33,463 nt of DNA from Russula earlei (GCA_025769875.1 JAGFNK010000564.1:1-33463); one strand, 5' to 3'; shown: positions 9,754-19,759, counted from the stretch's first letter. Notes: generated by a model from the sequence alone, not told the origin. Made by a program: numbers and translations.

Positions 9754-10312
9754 GTCACGTCTGTTTGCCAAGTTCACACCCCTGGCAAGGGGAGTGATCG
9801 TGATCCTTGGGGTTAAGCGAGATTCCATTAACAGAATTGCTGTGAGTGATTAATGCACAGTGAGACATATGTCCCATGTGCTGATGCCAGATGTGAAGTG
9901 GTAATACACCTGATTGCGCGTGGAGAGCTGAAGATGAGAAATCAATGTAGAATAGATTGTGCTCCAGGTATCCTTGTGCGATCTTCCGATCTTTGATGTA
10001 GATTTGACACTCCTTTTGAGTAAATGTGATGTGTCCCCCCTTCTGGAGCAGCGTGCTGACTGAGAAGTAACATGCGTCGGCCTCTGGAACATGCATAATG
10101 TCTGTGAGGGTCAATTGAATATCTCCATTTCCTCTGGGCGGTAGGATGGACACTGATCCAGTCCCAATCTGCTTGATGATTGCATGACCTCCAAGATTGA
10201 CTGACCTGGAGGCCAGAGCATAGGTGACGAAGTCGGTCTAGGACAGACTAATATGATGGGTTGCTCCAGAGTCAATCATCCAGCGGGATCTAGCCACCGT
10301 GTAAAGGGAAAT
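9754..10312 (-). pseudogene. Copia pol: protease and pre-integrase zinc region, with nonsense codons
   Basis: Same frame as the pol segment downstream. The protease active site is seen as WMIDSGATHHI (Asp-Ser-Gly) near 10245-10285. The pre-integrase HHCC module shows HMGHMSH and CQGCELGKQT (about 9760-9880). Two stops lie within or at the edges: TAG at 10238-10240 just after the protease motif and TGA at 9754-9756 just after GKQT. The TGA fits a mutated CGA. With these codons disregarded the reading frame is continuous with no indel. Confidence 0.85.
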
Positions 10313-10701
10313 TCAAATATCATTTTCATCATCCAAGACCTCCGTAATGATAGCGCTAGTCTTTATTATGTGCGCGTTGACCTTTCTGTTAGTTCCTGCG
10401 CTGGTCTCCGACTCTTTCTTCACCTTCTCCTCCTCATCCTTTTTCTTCTTTCTGCACTCTGGAGACTTGTGTCCAAGTTTCTGACAATAATAGCATTTCA
10501 TTTTGGGCTTGTCTTTGTCCTTTTTGACTGGAGCGACTTTGTTAAGAGATGCGGAGGAGCCGGCCTGGCAACTTTCCTCATTGAGGATCCGATCTTGGAT
10601 CGTCTGAGGATTAAGATCAGCGGGATCGCCACCAGCTAAGATAGTTTGCGCTAGACCCGAGTAAGCTTCAGGTAAAGCTCGGAGAATGATAAGACTCTAG
10701 A
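10313..10701 (-). pseudogene. Copia gag, C-terminal part with zinc knuckle
   Basis: Downstream of the LTR-A insertion the gag frame resumes as SLIILRALPEAYSGLAQTIL, a motif of the UBN2/Retrotran_gag_2 family, then a Lys-rich linker and the CCHC knuckle CYYCQKLGHKSPEC (about 10455-10500), followed by a strongly charged Lys/Glu stretch. It ends at TGA 10313-10315, which fits a mutated CGA because the same frame continues directly into the protease. Gag packages element RNA; the knuckle binds it. Confidence 0.85.
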
Positions 10702-11308
10702 TGTTGTGATCTACCCCCTTGTCGGTCCGTCCATAATTCCTTTTGTTATTGTTCTCTTGTCACCCTCATCCCCTTGGTTATCGTTTCATCCCTTAATGCT
10801 GATGGTCACCTATTGTGTTTCACCTATTTGTGTTTCACTTATTGTGTTTCACCCATTGTCAAGTTACTTTTGCTATTGGCTCATCTTTGTCTATTGTTCT
10901 GCTTATGGTACTGTACAGCCTCGCTACATACAGTATTTAAGCACCTGTAGAAGCTGGGGAATGCCCCAAGCTTAGCTTTGTCCCATTCCTGTCGCATCCC
11001 TTTGCCCTTTACTGTCTCTCAATCACAACTTGTGTTGTGCTGGCTTTCATCTTGCTTGACCTGAGCACACCTCAAGGAACCCTTGTGTTCCTCTTCCTCC
11101 TCTGCCTCTCTCTCATCGTCCTCCTCTTCTGCGAAACCAGAAGATCAACTCTGTCTGTGGACTGAGTCATTATCTGACTCAGCCTTGAGACACTAAACCT
11201 TTGATCCGGTCTCTTTGAGCTGGCCCCACTGAACCCTTGAACCAAGTCACAGGGACTTGGCCCCACTGAACTCTGAGCTAATGCTCTTACAGCCGTGACA
11301 CCATAACA
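10702..11308 (+). repeat. LTR-A copy 2, solo LTR inserted in copia gag
   Basis: 607 bases, starting TGTTGTGATCTACCCCC and ending CACCATAACA, closely matching LTR-A copy 1. There is no internal gypsy sequence, so it is a solo LTR, the usual product of recombination between the two LTRs of an element. It lies opposite in orientation to the copia element. Target duplication is imperfect: CTAGA before and GTAGA after (one mismatch). Reading gag across the junction shows the right-hand copy is the unmutated one. Confidence 0.93.
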
Positions 11309-11752
11309 GTAGAGGCCATCGGGAATGATGTATTTGTTGTTTTGGAGATTGATTTGCGCATCATTTAGTTTCTGTAGCTGCAGGATCATGGGACTTGTGT
11401 CGTCCAAGGATGTAGCAGAGAGTGCAGTCCATGTGTTGAACGCGGACATAGATCCAATGCTGCTGCTGATGCATTTGAGTTTGTCCCACTTGAGTTTGCA
11501 AGTACTGAATTTGGCATCACTTATCCAGACTAGTATGTCTGGCTGAATGTAAAGATCAAAGATGCCTTCTAGTGCCAATTCTTCAGCGTCCCAGTTGGCA
11601 TCACCAGAAGGTTTGGTATCAGTTAAGTGACAATTGAAGCCATTCATCTTGGTGATAGCTTCAAAGCGCTTTGACCAAAGTGGCCAATTAGCTGCACCCA
11701 AGATCTCCATCGAGATTCCAGTGGGTTGCATAAAGATGGGGGGGAGTGTCAT
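11309..11752 (-). pseudogene. Copia gag, N-terminal part
   Basis: Frame begins ATG at 11752. It reads GAANWPLWSKRFEAI (the conserved Trp-containing start of the UBN2/copia Gag fold), ALEGIFDLYIQPDI, AFNTWTALSATSLDDTSP and QLQKLNDAQI. At 11309 it meets the solo LTR-A and is cut. The rest of Gag resumes at 10701. The 249 bases between this start and the 5' LTR (11753-12001) are the untranslated leader with the primer-binding site at its end. Confidence 0.88.
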
Positions 11753-11989
11753 TTGGAAATGTTAGGTAATAGGGAGAATTGCCAATCTGGACCAGCGGAG
11801 CAATTATAGCCGGATCAATTAGAGATCAAATCAGTATCTTTGACATGTGATGTAACTGTGCGCGCGTCAATCCTTTGGCTCCAGGGACCAAGGGAGTAAG
11901 ATGTCGTCTGATAACAGAGGTTTGTGAGGAAGGGAGGTGTTATAGGAATAAATGTGTGTGGTGATCTCTGTGGACTTTAGATATGGGCA

Positions 11990-12001
11990 GGGCCCATAAC
12001 C
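11990..12001 (-). promoter_or_regulatory. Copia primer-binding site, half-tRNA type
   Basis: Directly after the 5' LTR the minus strand reads GGTTATGGGCCC. It is complementary, with one G-U pair, to GGGCTCATAACC of the anticodon stem-loop of initiator tRNA-Met. Copia elements are known to prime from an internal half of that tRNA. Assignment rests on position and this match. Confidence 0.65.
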
Positions 12002-12480
12002 TGTTGAAAATGCACAGTGTGTGTGATTAGATAGCAGCAGATGATAAGATCGCAGGCAGATCTATCAGACAATAGTTCAGTTTAGTTGATACAAAACTGA
12101 TATAAATAGTGTACCTATCAGACAATAGCTACAACGCATTATCAGTACAGAGCGATAAGATATCATAGACTAAGTACTCACTTCAGTTTAGTTGATATAA
12201 AACTGAAGTGATCTACATGCTTTGTGGCATTCTTAAGTACCTGAGACTGCCACTAAGTGCAGTGCAGCTAACTACCATTATGGATCACTAAGTATGTCTG
12301 AGGATCAGTGGTAACTAGCTACCAATTGTCCGAAATCATCTAATCAATGTCTCTAACACATGCTGCAGCGTATGAGCTGAAGCCAGTAATGCCCGGTCTG
12401 GGTGATCCGACGCGTCAACGCATCAGAGTTGTGATTGCATCACAATGCACCTGGGGCTCAGGCCAGTGCTGATCTCAACA
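12002..12480 (-). repeat. Copia 5' LTR
   Basis: 479 bases, partner of 6588-7066, carrying the same internal 23-base repeat with one change. It is followed by TGTTC (12481-12485), the right-hand target duplication. Confidence 0.95.
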
Positions 12481-12485
12481 TGTTC

Positions 12486-13035
12486 AGCAGCAGCAAAGCC
12501 ACAAAGGACTGATGGCCTGTATTAGAAATGCCCACTAAGCCATGTGACGGTGTTGTGGGGACTGTTAGCGAGATCAGAGAGTTCTGTGAAGGGATCTCTA
12601 GAACATCACAGTACTTGGCAATGGAAAGTTGCACACACAATGTAAGCAACTTATGCCCAAGTGATACTGGTGTCGAAGGGTCCAAATATCACCTTCCATT
12701 GTATTCATAACTGACCAGATTTTATCATCTTTGGATCCTCTGGGCATGGCATCTGACAAAGAGCTTGAGAGAACACTGATCTCCTTGACAAGTTGTTTGA
12801 CTGTTTCAGGAGTGGACATTTTGGACACAGAAGGGGGAGGAGTGCAAGTTGATGCAAAGGTGAGCATTCAGCACATCATCATATAGGCCACCAAGGCTTA
12901 TATTGAACATGTACTCGAGCAAAAAAGAAGGATGAGAGGGAAGCGCAGATACGATGATGAAAAACAACAGGCAACAATGGTGTGTCCATGCAAAGTCAAC
13001 AAATTAAAGTTTGATGATTACCTCAATCAATGGCC
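12486..13035. other. Unclassified sequence right of the copia element
   Basis: Before the copia insertion this was continuous with 6278-6587. A minus-strand frame (12867 to about 12690) reads as plausible protein (TPETVKQLVKEISVLSSSL, SKDDKIWSVMNTMEGDIWTL) and continues in another frame to 12486. On the plus strand 12892-13030 gives a basic frame (YIEHVLEQKRRMRGKRRYDD). Neither is recognised. It may be further remains of a dead transposon gene. Confidence 0.3.
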
Positions 13036-13190
13036 TGTCGGGGCTTGACAGCCTGGCTCTGGCTTTTCAAATCTTAGGCCGGGCCAAAGCCATCAAGAAG
13101 CCGTCACTTTTGCCCAGCTCAGCCTGGCCTATTTCGGCCTGGCTTGGCCCAGCTCACAGCCTGAGGCTGGGCCAGGCAAAACACTACAGC
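13036..13190 (+). repeat. GGCTTGGCC-rich, self-complementary repeat, copy 2
   Basis: Same style as 5438-5575, with GGCCTGGCTTGGCCC, GGGCCAAAGCCATCAA and CTGAGGCTGGGCC. Complementary GGC-rich segments can pair. No clear borders or target duplication. The remaining 167 bases to 13357 show nothing recognisable. Confidence 0.55.
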
Positions 13191-13367
13191 TTGCTGTTGC
13201 TTTATATTGTTTCAATCATGATGGGAATGCAGCAGGGCTTCAAAGTACAGCTCATTGGGCAGGTGTTGGCAAAGGTACTGTCCATTCTTTCACATGTAGA
13301 GTGATGGTTGTGGTATGGTAGGCAGAATTTATGCAGGAAGCTGTCCAATATCCAACATGTCACTGAC

Positions 13368-13442
13368 AGTCTTTGACATTTCGTGGTGGGTTGAATTACC
13401 ATAAAAGGTGATTGTGTCAGCAAGGGAGTCAGGACTTCAATC
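13368..13442 (+). repeat. MULE left terminal inverted repeat
   Basis: Begins AGTCTTTGACATTTCG next to the target duplication. Matches the reverse complement of 16589-16663 with substitutions but no visible gaps. Confidence 0.88.
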
Positions 13443-13530
13443 ACGCATTAACGGATGTAATTTAGTTATATAAGTGTGTTAATAATAAGATAACTCCTTA
13501 CCATTTTCCCCCTACCAAAAAAAAAAAGAA

Positions 13531-16512
13531 ATGCAATCTCGTTTCTCATTGATTGGCATGCCATCCACATCATCCGCCCATTCTGGCCCGAGTGCCCCTT
13601 TTGCGACACAATGTTTCCAGATCACTGCCAATTCTGGAAAGAGGGGAGGACTCAATTATGACCGGGAGCATGGCAGATACCCCATGGAATGGCCGACAGC
13701 AGCTGATTTTGATGCATGGCACCGGCAAGAAGAATTGGCTCACTCAATTGAATTGATTCCATCCAGCACCAAGCATGGGCAGGGATGGACAAAGAAGGTT
13801 TTCATCTGCTCCCGCCAACTATCTGGGGGAGCTTCGAGTTATGTAAAGAAGCACCCCGATCGCACATGGAGATCTGAGATCAAGAAGACGGGTTGCTGTT
13901 GCCGAATAGTCATCAAGTCTTATGCGGACATGCCTACCATTCTTGGACAATATGCAAGCGAGCATTCCCATGAAATCGGAATTGCTAACCTCGCTTACAC
14001 ACGAATGTCACGCGTAGCACGTGATAAAATTAAATTCATGCTGTCAAAGAAGGTTGATCCACGGGAAATAGTAAGTGCCTGTATTGAATTTATGTTATTT
14101 TTATTCGCTAACTTAATAATGGAAAGGTACACGATATTCAGGATTCATCGCCCAATGGCAGCCGAGACCGATTCATCTCACTCCGGGATGTAAGCCACAT
14201 GGCCCAGGAAATGGAAGATGAGATTATCAGGCTGCATCCAGAGGATGCTATCTCCACCAGGCTCTGGTTGGACAGGTTTACAGATGAAAAAACAAATGTT
14301 TTTTACAAAGACAGGCTGCACAGTGCCCCATCTCAATCAAATCTGCAGGAGGATGCATATGTATTATGCATCCAGACCCCTTTCCAAATGGAGGCATTCC
14401 GCCACCTTGGGAACGGCTTCATCGGTTGTTACGGCGTCGCAGCCGTAAGAGCGTTAGCTCAAGGTTCAGTGGGGCCAAGTCCCTGTGACTTGGTTCAAGG
14501 GTTCAGTGGGGCCGGCTCAAGGAGACCGGTTCAATGGTTTAGCGTCTCAAGGCTGAGTCAGACAATGACTCAGTCTACAGACAGAGTTGATCTTCTGGTT
14601 TTACAGAAGAGGAAGACGATGAGAGAGAGGCAGAGGAGGAAGAGGAACACTAGGGTTCCTTGAGGTGTGCTCAGGTCAAGCAAGGTGTAGGCCAGCACAA
14701 GCAAGTTGTGATTGAGAGAGTGTACAAAGCAAGGGATGCGACAGGAAACGGGACAAAGCTAAGCTTGGGGCATTCCCCAGCTTTTACAGGCGCTTAAATA
14801 CTGTATGTAGCGAGGCTGTACAGTACTATAAGCAGAACAATAAGTGAAAAGGCAGATCAATAGCAAAAGTAGCTCAACGATAGATGAAACACAATAAGGG
14901 ATCACCATCAAGGGATAAAACGGTAACCACGGAAACGGAGATAATAAAAGGGACAATGATGGGAAGGGATTATGGATGAACCGACAAGGGGGTAAGTCAT
15001 AACATCGGTATCGATGCAACTCATAATATTACTCAATATCTGGACTTCTTATTATTTACCATGATCGCACACGATCACTGGGGACATGGTGCATAATATT
15101 TACTAAATGTCAATTTAGCGTGCTTACCTTTTCCGGATAGGTGTGCCTGTTGCCTGGATGCTGGCATCCAATGGAACAAAGGACACAATATCCTTTTTTG
15201 TCCATTGGGTCAGGGATGCCAGTCCAGCTATCTGGCTGTCTATTATTATGACAGATCGTGATGCCGTGCAGATTGCTGCCCTCAAGATTGCCTATCTGGG
15301 AAGTTGGATATGGCTTTGCAAGTGGCATGTGTTGCGCGTGATGCAATCACACTTCCATGCTAACAATTTTCCTGATCTGTGGGATAAGATCAAGAGATGG
15401 GTACATACAGATGATCAGGCCGACTTTCTACAAATCTGGGAGGAGATCTCCACTGATCCTCAGGTTCCAGAAACTTTTGTGAACTATCTTGGGTCTCAAT
15501 GGATGCCTGTGGTGCATATGTGGTCCATGGTTTACCGGAAAAATCGACATATCTTTGAGGAAGGGGACACCAACATGTTGATCAAAGCGTATGTGATCCT
15601 CCCGATCTAAAGATAAGATGACTCAATCTTTTTAGATATCATCATGTCCTCAAATCACATTGGCTTGACAGCAAGCGCAATCGGCAGATCGATCGAATAT
15701 TATTTGTTCTAGTGCATTGCATGGTGCCGTATTACCAAAACAGGCACAAACGGCAGAACGTTGGGCTCGATGGTCGGGACCTGGCAGCTGACAGGCATCA
15801 TATAATTTTCACCCATGCTGAGAGCATCTCACAAGATTCGATCTTGCAATTCGATGAGATCTGCTTTCACGTCGCTTCACAGTCCCGTTCCGGCGCATTT
15901 TACTCAATTGATCTGATGAAGTCAACTTGTGATTGCACAGATTATCCCCGGATTAGATTCTGCAAACACATTGCAGCAATCTACATCCACTTTCTCTACC
16001 TCTGTCCTGAGGGGAGCACACAAAAGGAAAGTGCAAATAAATCACCTGACCCCCCATCCCCATCATCTTCTTCATCCACACCAAGGGAGAGCCTAGTATC
16101 TCTCTCACAGGAGATCATATCATTATCATGCGATCTCACATCTAGGCTTGAAAACACTAATCAAACAGCGGAGATCGTTGAGGCTGCGTGGGCCGCCAAA
16201 TACGGTTTGGCAGCCGCAATCAATTTAATTCAAGGATCCAAGGTCTTACCTGATAAGGAAGTGATCGTGCCCAATCAGAAAACGTGGACGGAGACAGCCA
16301 AGCATATGAGTGTCAAACTTAAACAGGGCCCAAAACAACAGACCAGTCTCCCCGACGCACGGGGATTGACAGCGCGAAGCATCGGCATCGCTAAAGGAAA
16401 GTGCCACTGTGTTCACGATGATCCGTACGCCAGGGGCGAACAGTTGGGTGCCTCTAACGGCCTCAACTGTTGCTGTTCCTTACAATACAAATCTTTTTTT
16501 GTATCAATTTAA
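13531..16512 (+). pseudogene. MULE transposase with SWIM zinc finger, disrupted by solo LTR
   Basis: The enzyme excises and reinserts the element. Exons 13531-14070, 14127-14426 continuing at 15010-15088, 15141-15588 and 15636-16512 total 2244 bases, exactly 748 codons with the stop, once LTR-A copy 3 and one target duplication are excluded. Introns are 56, 52 and 47 bases (GTAAGT, GTGCAT, GTATGT; all end AG). The N-terminus has a Cys/His-rich DNA-binding region (CRIVIKSY, ASEHSHEIG, FAR1/FLYWCH-like). The catalytic domain shows IDATHN (Asp), VPVAWMLASNGTKDT, MTDRDAVQI (Asp) and LCKWHVLR. The SWIM finger CDCTDYPRIRFCKH lies near 15930-15970. A Ser/Pro-rich tail follows. No nonsense codon or frameshift was found, so only the LTR disables it. 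Start ATG 13531 is the first in frame, about 90 bases inside the left repeat. Confidence 0.9.
14427..15004 (-). repeat. LTR-A copy 3, solo LTR inserted in the MULE transposase
   Basis: 578 bases in reverse orientation (element sense starts TGTTATGACTTACCCCCTTG, ends CGCCGTAACA). The exact target duplication TCGGT lies at 14422-14426 and 15005-15009. It is shorter than the other two copies mainly because it has a single TTGTGTTTCA unit where they have two or three. It splits the codons for GFIG and IDATHN of the transposase. Confidence 0.95.
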
Positions 16513-16588
16513 TTTATTTGTCTAATTGCTAATAAATAAGTCATTGAATATGTAATTGAGAAAATGATTTGGTGACATTTAAATGCAT

Positions 16589-16663
16589 AATTGATGTACC
16601 GATTCTCCTGCCAACAAAATCGCCTTTTATGGTAACTCAACCCACCGCGAAAAGAACGCAACT
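16589..16663 (-). repeat. MULE right terminal inverted repeat
   Basis: Reverse complement begins AGTTGCGTTCTTTTCGCGG and continues GGGTTGAGTTACCATAAAAGG-like sequence matching the left end. Directly followed by the duplication GTCACTGAC. Confidence 0.88.
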
Positions 16664-16983
16664 GTCACTGACTGGGGGCAGTGTTGCTGACAAATCAGCT
16701 CACATGCAAGACATGTGCACAGAGTCAAGCAAGAATAATAAGTTCATGCAAGGTTCAGGGGTCTCACTGACAACACAGCACTTGCTAGTGTGTACCATGG
16801 AGAGGGAAAGGAATTGATAAGTCTTCATGTCTGGAAGACTTTGCAATTTGAGAAGTTTTGGATAAAGAGCTAGAAAGCTCAGAGGCAGACAGTTCCTGAG
16901 GCAAAAACCAGTGAATTCACAGGAGAACAAGCCTAAGGCTTGTGCTCTTCAACAGGCAGGTTTAGATACATGTAGGAAATAGT
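16664..16983 (-). repeat. LTR-B, reversed copy, R/U5 part
   Basis: The minus strand matches 23070-23613: shared CAAGCCTTAG, CTCCTGTGAATT, TGCCTCTGAGC, GACTTATCAATT, ACACTAGCAAGTGC and GATTTGTCAGCAACACTGC, ending at AGTGACA. Coordinate 16664 is the border because the MULE inserted one base inside the LTR end (the lost base remains at 13358). At about 16983 the match to the forward copy ends inside U3 near AAATAGT. Confidence 0.7.
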
Positions 16984-18604
16984 ATCCTGAAGGTAAAAAT
17001 GTGTTTAGGAATGAAGTGATTGGGTGCTGGGCATTGTCATGAAGCATTTCCTGGAAAGGGCCCTTGAAGGACCCTTCCCTATGAGAGGAAACCTAGGCTC
17101 TATGGTGCCACCCTGTTCACATGGCCAAAAGGGGTGACTAGAGGTGTCCACAATATTGTGTGCACATTTGTTACTGAGTGGTTTGGGGTCTGGAAGATGC
17201 CGGAACACCTGAACTATGGACTGCACTGTTTGCATCATGCATGCGTCAGATCTTGACTGTTTATGTCTGTTAATATTGCATTTGGAATGCATTGATCATA
17301 TATTTCTGAAGATGTACTAAAGAAGCAATGAGTAGCAAGGCTTCTGTTCCAGATGTTCCTGTACTGCCACATATGTCGCTTCCTTGATTAGAAAAGTACT
17401 TATGACACCGAGATTGCTACTATGGAAGCACTTAATGCTTCCAGCACTGAGATCATTTACATAGAAGCAACCTTGCTTCTATGAGCCACCTTTTGCTTCT
17501 ATAGCACCAACCAGTACTACAGTAGCACAAACCTTATCCCTGTAGGGCTATATAAAGCCCCCAGTTGTAACAGACGAGCCCTAAGCTTGACTTAGTTTGT
17601 CAATCCCAAACAGTTTGACTCCTACCCCATCTGCAGAGCCCCTCTCATCTTGTTGCCATACTCCAGAAGGATCTAACACTCCTTCCCCTCCACGAGTATT
17701 GCTTGCTTGACTCAAGCATATCTGCATTGGTAGGACGTGTTCATAGACACAACCATTGATCTTATTTAAGGCACTTTGGAGCCTTAACAACATTGTGTTG
17801 TGATTGATTCTAGGCACAATCAACATACAGCAAGCCATACTTAGTGGCAACCTATCTAGCAGTAAAAGACAACACTAAGGACTCTCTAAAGACCCTTTAA
17901 GATGACCCTGTAGTCCTTATATTGGACACTGATGAAGATGCTATAGGCCTTAGAATGTGTTATTAGACTAACTCTAATAACCTTAGAACAAACTATAAGA
18001 CAACACTAGGGACCCCTAATACTGATACCAGGGTTGACTCTAAAGACCCTGATAGAACCTTATAAGAGGCCTTATAAGAAACACCTCCTCACCATCAAAT
18101 ACTCAACAAGTCTCCAAAAGACCAGCCCTAAACTAACTAACAGCAAACGAATCAGATGCTTTGCACATGCACTAGGCAGTGAACATGTGGATACTAGAGG
18201 CCCTTACTCATCATCTAGGGCCTCCTTACTCAGCAGCTTACTGAGCATGACTGAGTATGCTCACTAAGTGTTCCCCAATGTCTTACTCATCTCTCATTGT
18301 GCTTGATAACAAGGTTATGACTTGTTCCCTATTTACCAAGTCCCTTGTAGTATATAAGCACTCAATAAAGTAACAGACAGTCTTCAGACTGTCCATTTGA
18401 ATTGTGGCACTCTATTACCAAGGATACTCCTTGTGACCACCCTATCTGGTAACATCCTGGCCCTCTCTTTCTATGACCATCTCACAGCCAATACCAGTAC
18501 CTCTCTGGTATTTGCTACTCATGTGGACTGTACTTTTTGCCAACTTCATTCTCAAACACAGTTGACTCATTTCTGAGCTCCTCCCTCACCCTTGAACAGG
18601 ATTG
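16984..18604. other. Unclassified 1.6 kb insertion splitting reversed LTR-B
   Basis: Interrupts LTR-B; AATAGT occurs at both junctions (about 16978-16983 and 18608-18613). It holds two TATA-like boxes with LTR-promoter appearance (CTATATAAAG at about 17548-17557 and GTATATAAG at about 18350), a cluster of TTGCTTCTAT hairpin repeats (17450-17510), and A/C-rich sequence (17840-18130). No protein family is recognised in any frame. It may be one or more decayed LTRs. Confidence 0.4.
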
Positions 18605-18746
18605 TTCAATAGTGAGTTCTGACAGGCATGAGGACAAGTCATTGCATACATGAGTCAAGGTAAACAAGTCATAACAAATGAGTCAAATGTGAGGTCTTGT
18701 CCAGGTAGGCTAGCCTGGTTGCTGGTTCAGTCTGATGGACCAGTTC
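18605..18746 (-). repeat. LTR-B, reversed copy, U3 part
   Basis: The minus strand matches the start of the forward LTR-B: AGAACTGG, AGCCTACCTGGACAAGACCT, TGACTCATTTGTTATGAC and TGACTCATGT. Its outer end is interrupted by LTR-C; the remaining bases continue after 19764. Confidence 0.65.
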
Positions 18747-19307
18747 TGTGACATCACCCCCTTGTTTGCATCTATGCTGCATACATTGGAGTGCAAGTCA
18801 GGGCCTTTGCTACAACATTTTTCTTTTACATTTACTTCTTACCTTTTGCTATGGACTGCTTGCTTTTATATGTCCCTTTACTTACTGGCCTTGTGATCTC
18901 TTATGTCTTGCAATCCCTTCTGAGTTATCATGTGATCCATACATGTCCAGGGTAACACCATATTGCTGTTACTTTCCCTTTGTTTGGTTCTTTTCCCATT
19001 TATATTTGTTTCTTAGTTTGACTGTGCAATGCTGCGCATTTACTGTGCAGCACAGTTACTTGGTTCTGACTCATTTGTGGCCTCATTCCTATGACTCCTA
19101 CTTGCTATGACTCCTACTATACTAGTAGCACAGTCAAAGCACAGCTATTGCTGTGCTTCTCCTGTATATATAAGCTCAGTACTTTGTGACCAAAGCCCTA
19201 AGCTTGGTCTCTTGTAGAATCCAACCTACTCTTGTCCAACATATTTGCCTGCAACCCACTCCACTCTTAATCCTCAAACCACATCCACCTCTCCATTTCA
19301 TCAACTC

Positions 19308-19357
<50 letters not shown>

Positions 19358-19759
19358 ATCTACCATCTACTCTCCTATCCCTTCCTCCCCTGAGAGTCTC
19401 TCTTAACTCCACTGAGAAGAGCTCTCCTCCTTAAAGACCTACCTTCCTCTTCTCTCTGAGTGTTCAAGGTCTATGACAGACTCAAATGCATATAGCTAGT
19501 GGAACCAGCCCTAGTCTATCCTATTACAACTTACCCTAGCTTCTCAATGGACTGAGTCACACTAGGAAGGGTCAGTGGCCATAACCTGTTTAGCATAAAA
19601 CACTTCGACTGCTGCAGCAATCCCTACTCTTACAAATGGGAACCGGCCCATTCATTTGAAACACATCTTTACAATCAAACTTGTCTTCAGGCTTGAGAAC
19701 TGACACAGCTAGTTACTGTGACAGCCTTCAAATTTGGGACTGGCTCACCTGAGTCAACA
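18747..19759 (+). repeat. LTR-C, probable solo LTR with target duplication
   Basis: Starts TGTGACATCACCCCCTTG, reminiscent of LTR-A, and ends GAGTCAACA. The 5 bases AGTTC flank it on both sides (18742-18746 and 19760-19764), and deleting it plus one AGTTC restores the LTR-B sequence CCAGTTCTT. About 1013 bases. A TATA box TATATATAAG at about 19164-19172 is followed by transcribed-region-like sequence. No second copy lies in the window. Confidence 0.7.
19310..19355. repeat. (CA)23 microsatellite
   Basis: About 23 uninterrupted CA units inside LTR-C, downstream of its TATA box. Open frames through it are artefacts. Confidence 0.98.

Larger units (their letters stand above)
6588..12480 (-). mobile_element. 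Ty1/copia LTR retrotransposon, full length but inactive
   Basis: Two 479-base direct repeats (6588-7066 and 12002-12480) flank a minus-strand gag-pol frame. The LTRs start TGTTGAGATC and end TTTTCAACA in element orientation. The exact 5-base target duplication TGTTC is at 6583-6587 and 12481-12485. Domain order is Gag with zinc knuckle, protease, integrase, reverse transcriptase, RNase H, as in copia. A 607-base solo LTR-A (10702-11308) sits inside gag. Three nonsense codons also interrupt the frame, so it is not autonomous. LTR identity is about 97 percent by eye. Confidence 0.95.
13368..16663 (+). mobile_element. Mutator-like element (MULE), full length, interrupted by a solo LTR
   Basis: About 75-base terminal inverted repeats (13368-13442 and 16589-16663) share CGGTGGGTTGA/TGGTGGGTTGA and TTACCATAAAAGG. 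The 9-base target duplication GTCACTGAC is exact (13359-13367 and 16664-16672), within the 9-11 base size expected for Mutator elements. Inside is one four-exon transposase gene with a SWIM finger. A 578-base solo LTR-A plus its 5-base duplication interrupts exon 2. Without that the element is about 2.7 kb. Confidence 0.92.

Noticed and set aside
16700..16930. Similar open frames at 16700-16930 (minus) and 23101-23424 (plus), as a possible gene family
   Set aside because: The similarity is that of the underlying LTR-B repeat, located downstream of its TATA box, and extends beyond the frames.
17400..17520. Repeats of TTGCTTCTAT considered as a CRISPR-like or tRNA-like array
   Set aside because: Irregular spacing, short units, and a eukaryotic context; better explained as hairpin repeats of a mobile element.
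19186..19434. Open frames with His-Thr or Cys-Val runs on both strands
   Set aside because: Produced by the (CA)23 microsatellite.
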